A stretch of DNA of 28,073 nucleotides from CAZKFG01 sp964551985 (GTDB lineage: Bacteria > Bacillota > Negativicutes > Acidaminococcales > JAISLQ01): NCBI GenBank assembly GCA_964551985.1, contig CAZKFG010000027.1, forward strand, positions 1 through 28,073, in the 5' to 3' direction. The position numbers and the translations under genes were made by a program. The notes beneath the pieces are model-generated. The model did no database searches and was not told the DNA's origin. It saw only the letters and a list, made by a program, of their open reading frames with translations. This document shows positions 22,698-28,073 of this stretch, in pieces. The first letter of the stretch is position 1. Every line of letters begins with the position of its first letter.

Positions 22698-24188
22698 ATG
22701 CTAGACACACTAGATTTAAAGCTGAAAATAAGTAATAAAGAATTTTCTAAAATTTTACAAGAACGTATGCAAAGATTGGGTGAGCTTCAAAGGCATATGA
22801 GCAACGCTAAAATTCCTGTTATTATTCTTTTTGAAGGTTGGCACGCATCAGGAAAAGGGGTTATAATCAATTCGCTTGTTCAAGCTATGGACCCGCGCGG
22901 ATTTAAAGTATTTACTGCATATTATCCTAATGAAGTTGAACGGGAAAAACCGTTTTTTTGGCAGTTTTGGAACAAATTGCCAGCTAAAGGGAAAATAAGT
23001 ATTTTTGATCGTAGCTGGTATGGTCAAACTGTAAATAGGTTGCTAGAGCAAAAGGCAGCAAAGGGTAGTAGTGATAGCAGTTTCAATGAAATAAATAATT
23101 TTGAACGTTTGCTTGTTGATGATAATCAGTTGATTATTAAATTTTTTACCCATATATCACAAAAAGAACACGAAAAACGTATAAAAAAACTAGCAAAAGA
23201 ACTTGATTTGGATAAGAATATGCGCCGCACAGAAGAAGATTGGCGCGAGATTGGCAACTATACAAGAGCTTTTGAATTGTATGAAGAGATGTTTAGCAAG
23301 ACGGATACTGCTGTTGCCCCTTGGATTGCGGTTGAAGCGGAAGATGAAAATTTTTCTCGAATAAAAGTTTTAGATTATATAATAAATGTCTTTACCAAAA
23401 AGTTATCTGAAATACCAGCAAGTGATAAACCACAAGTGCAAGAGACAAAGCAAAAAGATAATACTTTTTTCTCGTCTGTTCTTAAAAAGGTTGATTTATC
23501 AAAAAGTGCTTCTAAAGAAAGCTATAAAGAAAAAATCATTGAATATCAAAAACAACTAAGAAGCTTGCAGTACAAATTCTTTCGTAAAAAAATACCAATG
23601 ATTTTACTTTTTGAAGGCTGGGATGCTGCAGGTAAAGGCGGTACTATAAGACGTGTTACCGCTAATTTAGACCCTAGAGGTTATTATGTTGTGCCAGTCG
23701 CAGCTCCTGATAATTTAGATAAAAGATACCATTATCTGTGGCGTTTTTGGAAAGAAATGGCATCTAAAGGTGAAACAGCTATTTTTGACCGCAGTTGGTA
23801 TGGAAGGGTAATGGTCGAACGTATAGAAGGATTTGCGACAGAAGACCAGTGGCGCAGATCCTATAGAGAAATTAATGAAATGGAAGAACAACTGGTAAAT
23901 TCTGGTGCTGTTTTATTAAAATTTTGGCTACATATTGATAAGCAAGAACAATTACAAAGATTTAAAGATCGTGAAAGTAATCCATTAAAATCATGGAAAA
24001 TTACCGAAGAAGATTGGCGCAACCGTCATAAATGGGATAACTACGAAATAGCAGTCAACGAAATGCTGTTTCGCACTAGCACAACAAAAGCTCCTTGGAC
24101 AATAGTTGAATCTAATGATAAACTATATGGTAGATTAAAGGTTGTCAAAACAGTTATTGATGCAATGAAAGAAAAAATAAAAGAGTAA
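22698..24188 (+). CDS. pap: Polyphosphate:AMP phosphotransferase (two-domain PPK2, class II)
   Basis: A 496-residue protein made of two tandem PPK2 domains. Domain 1 has GWHASGKG (47-54, Lys53) and FDRSWYG (Asp104); domain 2 has GWDAAGKG (307-314, Lys313) and FDRSWYG (Asp364), the full PPK2 Walker A and B motifs. A charged linker (about 235-285) joins them. The two-domain form is the one known to phosphorylate AMP to ADP with polyphosphate. In domain 1 the loop aspartate of GWDA is His, which suggests that domain 2 is the catalytic one, as in characterised homologues. TTTAGGAGCG precedes the ATG. A strong terminator follows. No polyphosphate kinase 1 or exopolyphosphatase gene is in the window. 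Confidence 0.93.
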   Translation: MLDTLDLKLKISNKEFSKILQERMQRLGELQRHMSNAKIPVIILFEGWHASGKGVIINSLVQAMDPRGFKVFTAYYPNEVEREKPFFWQFWNKLPAKGKISIFDRSWYGQTVNRLLEQKAAKGSSDSSFNEINNFERLLVDDNQLIIKFFTHISQKEHEKRIKKLAKELDLDKNMRRTEEDWREIGNYTRAFELYEEMFSKTDTAVAPWIAVEAEDENFSRIKVLDYIINVFTKKLSEIPASDKPQVQETKQKDNTFFSSVLKKVDLSKSASKESYKEKIIEYQKQLRSLQYKFFRKKIPMILLFEGWDAAGKGGTIRRVTANLDPRGYYVVPVAAPDNLDKRYHYLWRFWKEMASKGETAIFDRSWYGRVMVERIEGFATEDQWRRSYREINEMEEQLVNSGAVLLKFWLHIDKQEQLQRFKDRESNPLKSWKITEEDWRNRHKWDNYEIAVNEMLFRTSTTKAPWTIVESNDKLYGRLKVVKTVIDAMKEKIKE

Positions 24189-24221
24189 TAAGTAGATGCT
24201 TTAGGCATCTACTTATTTGTA
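24187..24221 (+). terminator. Intrinsic terminator after pap
   Basis: Perfect 13-bp stem AATAAGTAGATGC (24187-24199) / GCATCTACTTATT (24205-24217), loop TTTAG, followed by TGTAT with Ts shared with the stem. The stem begins at the last two bases of the stop codon. Confidence 0.8.
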
Positions 24222-24231
24222 TAACAGGTAT

Positions 24232-24260
24232 TTGCTCTATACTTTTATCAATGTTATGAT
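24232..24260 (+). promoter_or_regulatory. Promoter for the radical SAM-pgeF unit, extended -10
   Basis: -35 TTGCTC (24232-24237), 17-bp spacer, -10 TATGAT (24255-24260) preceded by TGT (extended -10). It starts just after the pap terminator. Predicted start of transcription near 24267, 21 bases before the TTG start codon. Confidence 0.65.
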
Positions 24261-24287
24261 AAATAAAAAAGATTTGAGGTTTAAAAA

Positions 24288-25904
24288 TTGTCATTTAAGT
24301 TAAAACAAGAAAACAAGAATCTGCTAAGTCAAGAAGTGAGTATATTAAAGCAAGATAGTCAAGGAACTAATGCAGTCGCTTTTTTGTACCCCAATACTTA
24401 CAAAGTTGGTATGTCAAATCTTGGCTATCAAATAATATATGAACAAATAAATTTGCACGAAAATACTTATTGTGAACGTTTTTTTTACCAGAAAGATAGC
24501 CAGCCGATAAGCATAGAGCGTCAGCGACAAATGACTGATTTTTCAACTTTATGTGTTATGCTCTCTTTTGAACTAGATTATTTTAACTTTTTAGAAATGT
24601 TGAAAAATGCAGGTATTCCAATGTTGTCCAACATGCGCAATGAACATCATCCTATAATTATTGCAGGCGGAGCTTGTGCTACCTTTAATCCTGAACCATT
24701 AGCAGCTTTTGTTGATGTATTTGTTATTGGTGAAGGCGAGAGGACAATCCATAGTATTTTGAATGTTTTGTATTCTGATGAAACAAAACATTGTAGCAAA
24801 GAGGAGAAGTTACAAAAATTAGCTTGCATAGCTGGGGTATATGTTCCTGGTATAACAAAACAAGTAAAACGTCAATGGCTATATGATATTGACGAATTTA
24901 ACTTTCACTATCAAATTGTAACTCCAAGTGCAGAGTTTTCTAATATGTTTGCTGTAGAGGTTTCTAGGGGTTGTACAAGGCATTGCAGGTTTTGTATGGC
25001 GGGCTATTGTTTTAGAAATCCTCGTGAACACAGTTTGGATAAAATTTTTATGGCGATAGAAAAGCATCCTTCAAGCACTGAAAAAATAGGACTTGTAGGG
25101 GCAGGTGTTTGTGATTATTCCCAAATAGATGATTTAACAAAAATACTTACAGATAGAAAAATGAAATTTTCTTTTTCTTCTTTGAGAGCTGACATGCTAA
25201 CAAAAGAATTTTTAAAAGTTCTGTGGCAAAACGGACAAAGAACTCTTACAATAGCACCTGAGGCTGGAAGTGTTCATATGCGTGAGATAATTAATAAAGG
25301 AATTGAAGAAGAAGATATTATAAATGCTGTTAAAATGGCGACAGAAGTAGGATTTTCCAATATAAAGTTGTATTTTATGGTTGGTCTGCCGTTTGAGCAA
25401 GAAGCTGATATTGCAGAACTTATAGATTTGGTGAGAAAGCTTAAAGAATATTTGAAGCATAACAGTAAGCTTACTTTGAGCATAAATCCTTTTGTTCCAA
25501 AACCATTTACGCCTTTTCAGTGGTATGATATTATTGATAAGAACACCTTTAAAAAACGTATAGATTTAATCAAAGATGCTTTTAAAAAAGATAGAAATAT
25601 CAATATAAAAGTAGAGTCTTACAAAAGTAGTTTAGCACAAGCTGTGCTGGCTAAAGCGGACAATAAAATTTCCAAGTACTTACTCGATAGTGTGCAAAAA
25701 AACGGTTTAAAGGATTTTTTAAATAATATAAAAAAATATGATTTGTTGTCAACAACTCATTATGCAGAATGTGACTGTTTGCCATGGGATTATATTGATA
25801 TGGGTTTTAGTAAAGATTATTTAATTCAAGAAAATCAAAAGGCTAAACAACAACAAAGGACAATACCGTGTTTTGATGGTTGCAAGCGTTGTGGTATATG
25901 TTAG
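24288..25904 (+). CDS. B12-binding-type radical SAM protein (TIGR03960-like)
   Basis: A 538-residue protein. The start is TTG 24288 (MSFKLKQENK), seven bases after TGAGGT. The N-terminal part (about 25-185) looks like the B12-binding-like domain that precedes radical SAM cores (FLYPNTYKVGMSNLGYQIIYE, then IIAGGACATFNPEPLAAFVDVFVIGEGE). The radical SAM cluster C-x3-C-x2-C is at Cys229, Cys233, Cys236 (GCTRHCRFCMAG), followed by SSLRADML, IAPEAGS..MR..INKG and MVGLPFE. The end (CDCLPWDYIDMGFSKDYLIQE, then CFDGCKRCGIC) resembles the cysteine-rich tail of TIGR03960 proteins, whose function is unknown. Those often pair with a DUF2344 protein and RNase E/G; neither is here. Confidence 0.8.
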   Translation: MSFKLKQENKNLLSQEVSILKQDSQGTNAVAFLYPNTYKVGMSNLGYQIIYEQINLHENTYCERFFYQKDSQPISIERQRQMTDFSTLCVMLSFELDYFNFLEMLKNAGIPMLSNMRNEHHPIIIAGGACATFNPEPLAAFVDVFVIGEGERTIHSILNVLYSDETKHCSKEEKLQKLACIAGVYVPGITKQVKRQWLYDIDEFNFHYQIVTPSAEFSNMFAVEVSRGCTRHCRFCMAGYCFRNPREHSLDKIFMAIEKHPSSTEKIGLVGAGVCDYSQIDDLTKILTDRKMKFSFSSLRADMLTKEFLKVLWQNGQRTLTIAPEAGSVHMREIINKGIEEEDIINAVKMATEVGFSNIKLYFMVGLPFEQEADIAELIDLVRKLKEYLKHNSKLTLSINPFVPKPFTPFQWYDIIDKNTFKKRIDLIKDAFKKDRNINIKVESYKSSLAQAVLAKADNKISKYLLDSVQKNGLKDFLNNIKKYDLLSTTHYAECDCLPWDYIDMGFSKDYLIQENQKAKQQQRTIPCFDGCKRCGIC

Positions 25905-25915
25905 AGAGGGCTTTT

Positions 25916-26737
25916 ATGAGTAGAGATTTTGTGTTAAAAAAAATAGATGATTTATGGTTTGGCATAGTACCAATTTTGGAAAATTTAGGAATAAAACATG
26001 CTTTTACAACAAGATTGCATGGGAAAAGTATTGTAAATAGCGATTGTTTGAACTTGTCTTTGAATGTTTTAGATGATAAAAATTTTATTTTGCAAAATAG
26101 AAATAGAGTTTGTCAAAGCTTGAAAATTGATTTTAATAATCTAACTACAACAAAACAAGTGCATAAAGATAATATAATTTATGTTGACAAACATCTTGTA
26201 GGCAGTGGTAAAGGTAGCTATGATGAGGCAATAAAAGATGCTGATGCGTTGTATACAGATTTGCAAAATGTACCGCTCATGCTACTTTTTGCTGATTGCG
26301 TGCCAATAATACTTTGTGATATTAAAAAGAAAATTATTGCAGTTGTACATTCAGGGTGGCGTGGCACAGTTTTATCCATCGCTAATAAAACTCTTATACA
26401 GATGCAAAAGCAGTTTGATGTAGATTTTAAGGACTGTTACGCTGTTATAGGTCCATCAATAGGTGCTTGTTGTTATCAAGTTGGGCAGGATGTTTACGAA
26501 GATGTATCAAGCAATTATACGGATTATAAAAGGTTTTTAAGGATAGATGTTAAAGATAAGCAAAAGTATAAGTTTGATCTTTGGCAAGCAAACTACCAAA
26601 GTCTTATTAAAGCAGGGATTGATGAGCAAAATATAATCCTGAGCAAAGTGTGTACTCAGTGTAATAAAGAGTTGTTTTTTTCCCATAGGGCAGATAAAGG
26701 CAAATCGGGCAGATTTGCGGCAATAGTTTGGTTATAA
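25916..26737 (+). CDS. pgeF: Peptidoglycan editing factor PgeF (YfiH/YlmD, laccase-domain)
   Basis: A 273-residue single-domain protein. The start chosen is ATG 25916 (MSRDFVLKK) behind AGAGAGGG (25903-25910), which overlaps the upstream stop; an in-frame ATG at 25880 lies within the radical SAM gene. The metal-site triad is visible as His83 in KQVHKDN, Cys128 in FADCVP and His145 in VHSGWRG, with IGPSIGACCYQVG and the late CTQC..LFFSHR. The E. coli protein removes L-Ser wrongly placed in UDP-MurNAc precursors; family members also act as purine nucleoside phosphorylases. Its place upstream of yggS and sepF fits Firmicutes. It ties to the precursor genes of the dcw cluster in this window. Confidence 0.92.
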   Translation: MSRDFVLKKIDDLWFGIVPILENLGIKHAFTTRLHGKSIVNSDCLNLSLNVLDDKNFILQNRNRVCQSLKIDFNNLTTTKQVHKDNIIYVDKHLVGSGKGSYDEAIKDADALYTDLQNVPLMLLFADCVPIILCDIKKKIIAVVHSGWRGTVLSIANKTLIQMQKQFDVDFKDCYAVIGPSIGACCYQVGQDVYEDVSSNYTDYKRFLRIDVKDKQKYKFDLWQANYQSLIKAGIDEQNIILSKVCTQCNKELFFSHRADKGKSGRFAAIVWL

Positions 26738-26775
26738 ATTTTTTATAAAATAGTGCAAAAAGCATAAATTTCGTG

Positions 26776-26781
26776 TATAAT
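26776..26781 (+). promoter_or_regulatory. Candidate -10 for yggS-sepF
   Basis: Perfect TATAAT at 26776-26781 preceded by GTG, in the 68-base gap before yggS. No good -35 is seen 17 bp upstream, so this may be a weak internal promoter or chance. Confidence 0.4.
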
Positions 26782-26805
26782 TATATTTTGGAAGGTTTTA
26801 CATTT

Positions 26806-27498
26806 ATGATAAACGATAATTTAAAACAGATTCAAAATCAAATAGATAAGGCGATTGCTAGGCGCATCGAACAAAAAATTACTGGTGATAAAGTAACTGT
26901 TGTAGCTGTTAGCAAGACTCAAACGCCAGAGGCAGTAATAGAAGCATTAAGTAACGGACTTAACATTTTAGGAGAAAACAAGGTACAAGAAGCACAAGCA
27001 AAGATGCCACAAGTTAATGCTGGTTCATGGAATTTAATTGGGCATTTGCAGACAAATAAGGTTAAAAAAGCAGTGTCTTTATTTGATATGATATATTCTG
27101 TTGACAGTGAAAAATTGTTGATTGAAATTGATAGGCACGCCAAAGAGCAAAATAAAGTTCAAAATATACTTTTGCAGATAAATGTTGCTAAAGAAGCCAG
27201 TAAGACTGGTTTTACGGTAGAAGAATTTTTAGACAAAGCTCATGGATTTTGCAATTGCCAAAATATTTGCTTGCGTGGACTTATGATAATTGCTCCAGAA
27301 TACGATAATTTGGAAGATACAAGAGTGGTCTTTAAAAAAGGATATGAATTGTTTTGCTATATGAAAGAAAATGTTAAAAGTCAGGTAGACACTTTATCAA
27401 TGGGCATGAGTACAGACTTTACAATTGCCATTGAAGAAGGTTCAAATAATATTCGCTTAGGAACTATACTTTTTGGTGCGAGAAATTATGCAAAATAG
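26806..27498 (+). CDS. yggS: YggS/PLPBP family PLP homeostasis protein
   Basis: A 230-residue protein with the fold-type III PLP barrel. The start chosen is ATG 26806 (MINDNLKQIQNQ), ten bases after GGAAGG; an in-frame ATG at 26773 lies in the promoter-like region. The PLP lysine is Lys37 in VAVSKTQTPEAV. GENKVQEAQAKM, WNLIGHLQTNKVKKAV, SVDSEKL, LQINVAKEASKTGF, GLMIIAP, LSMGMSTDFTIAIEEGSNNIRLGTILFG are all family landmarks. It balances free pyridoxal phosphate and has no known enzyme activity. The gene lies directly upstream of sepF, a common Firmicute arrangement. Confidence 0.95.
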   Translation: MINDNLKQIQNQIDKAIARRIEQKITGDKVTVVAVSKTQTPEAVIEALSNGLNILGENKVQEAQAKMPQVNAGSWNLIGHLQTNKVKKAVSLFDMIYSVDSEKLLIEIDRHAKEQNKVQNILLQINVAKEASKTGFTVEEFLDKAHGFCNCQNICLRGLMIIAPEYDNLEDTRVVFKKGYELFCYMKENVKSQVDTLSMGMSTDFTIAIEEGSNNIRLGTILFGARNYAK

Positions 27499-27521
27499 TA
27501 AAGAAGGGCGGCTGAATAAGC

Positions 27522-28043
27522 ATGAAGTTTTTAGATAAGCTCTGGAGTACTCTTGGTCTTTATGAGTATGTAGAAGAAGATGAACAAAAAGAGCAAGAAA
27601 AAGAACCACTATACAATAGAAAACCAGAAATTAAATCAAAGACAAATTTGACTAATATACAAACAGAAGACTATTCCTGGGGGAAAAAACAACATTTAGG
27701 CTCTGCTACTATAGCGCATAATCAAAATAGTAATAACGTAGTTCCTTTGCCTGTTACCAATAAACCTGTTAAGATGATGGTTGTGGAACCAACAAGTTTT
27801 GATGATGCACAGAAAATTGCAGATTATATAAGAGAGTCTAAGCCTGTTGTGGTTAATTTTGAAAAAACTCCGGCAGATGTTATGAAAAGAATAATTGATT
27901 TTATCAGTGGTACTATTTATGCTTTAAATGGCAACATTCAGCTTGCTGGCAACACAATAATGGTTTGTGCGCCAAATAATGTAGACATTGATGTTAGCAA
28001 GGATTTTTTGTCCAATAAAGACTTTTCTCCTTGGAGGCAGTAG
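27522..28043 (+). CDS. sepF: SepF, FtsZ membrane anchor
   Basis: A 173-residue protein. The N-terminal MKFLDKLWSTLGL is an amphipathic membrane-binding helix, followed by an acidic and Gln/Asn-rich linker (about 15-85) and the SepF/DUF552 domain (about 86-165: VVEPTSFDDAQKIADYIRESKPVVVNFEKTP, RIIDFISGTIYALNGNIQLAGN.IMVCAPNNVDI). SepF polymers bind the FtsZ C-terminal peptide and hold the Z-ring at the membrane, a job shared with or replacing FtsA. The ATG follows GAAGGGCGG. The stop is followed by the start of another gene after four bases. Confidence 0.94.
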   Translation: MKFLDKLWSTLGLYEYVEEDEQKEQEKEPLYNRKPEIKSKTNLTNIQTEDYSWGKKQHLGSATIAHNQNSNNVVPLPVTNKPVKMMVVEPTSFDDAQKIADYIRESKPVVVNFEKTPADVMKRIIDFISGTIYALNGNIQLAGNTIMVCAPNNVDIDVSKDFLSNKDFSPWRQ

Positions 28044-28047
28044 TATT

Positions 28048-28073
28048 ATGGACAATAAAAAAATTGTTTTTTT
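28048..28073 (+). CDS. Start of an unidentified gene downstream of sepF
   Basis: ATG at 28048 lies about ten bases after TTGGAGG (28031-28037) and begins MDNKKIVF before the window ends. A hydrophobic strand directly after a lysine pair fits the start of a Rossmann-type protein; proC often follows sepF in Firmicutes. Eight residues are too few to name it. Confidence 0.45.

Noticed and set aside
1..28073. CRISPR arrays, transposons, prophage, tRNA or rRNA genes
   Set aside because: No spaced direct repeats beyond the MraZ boxes, no transposase or integrase frames, and no cloverleaf or rRNA sequence were seen on either strand.

Overview
The window is a dense, almost entirely plus-strand stretch of an AT-rich (about one third G+C by eye) anaerobic bacterium. 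Gene order and content point to a Firmicute: mraZ-rsmH-ftsL-like, the DUF881 and small-basic-protein pair before ftsZ, comFB, sepF beside yggS and pgeF, and strong GGAGG-type ribosome sites with GTG/TTG starts. MurE carries a DNPR motif (meso-diaminopimelate peptidoglycan). A phosphoethanolamine transferase of the kind that decorates lipid A or LPS core suggests a diderm Firmicute (class Negativicutes). This is inference; genus cannot be fixed from the sequence alone.

Layout. (1) 1-2861: end of a nitrilase-family amidohydrolase, aroE, a ComFB-like protein, a secreted two-domain protein ending in a chagasin-like (I42) protease-inhibitor fold, and a short ArgA-like acetyltransferase whose stop codon lies in the loop of an intrinsic terminator. 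(2) 2877-3546: a single-gene unit for a YbaK/ProX-type aminoacyl-tRNA deacylase with its own promoter, a structured 5' leader and a terminator. (3) 3547-17341: the division and cell wall (dcw) cluster. A regulatory region contains promoter-like elements, an early intrinsic terminator and three MraZ-type boxes at a 10-bp period. It is followed by mraZ, rsmH, ftsL-like, murE, murF, mraY, murD, murG, murC, ddl, ftsQ, a DUF881 gene, sbp and ftsZ. The usual ftsI/spoVD, ftsW, murB and ftsA are absent from their customary slots. (4) 17338-20436: nrdR-nrdD-nrdG under two NrdR boxes spaced 32 bp, one overlapping the promoter; this supplies anaerobic deoxynucleotides. (5) 20458-22158: phosphoethanolamine transferase. 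(6) 22184-24217: an unrecognised 150-residue protein and a two-domain polyphosphate:AMP phosphotransferase, ending in a strong terminator. (7) 24232-28073: a B12-type radical SAM protein, pgeF (peptidoglycan editing), yggS (PLP homeostasis), sepF (FtsZ membrane anchor) and the first codons of a further gene.

Together the genes link peptidoglycan precursor synthesis (MurC-D-E-F, Ddl, MraY, MurG), precursor quality control (PgeF), Z-ring assembly (FtsZ, SepF, FtsQ, FtsL-like) and anaerobic DNA precursor supply. Most of the window is conserved housekeeping. I see no defence system, mobile element, CRISPR array, tRNA or rRNA. The more unusual points are regulatory (MraZ boxes behind an early terminator, the deacylase leader, the palindrome at 22203-22222), structural (secreted inhibitor fusion, NrdD C-terminus) and organisational (division genes missing from the cluster).
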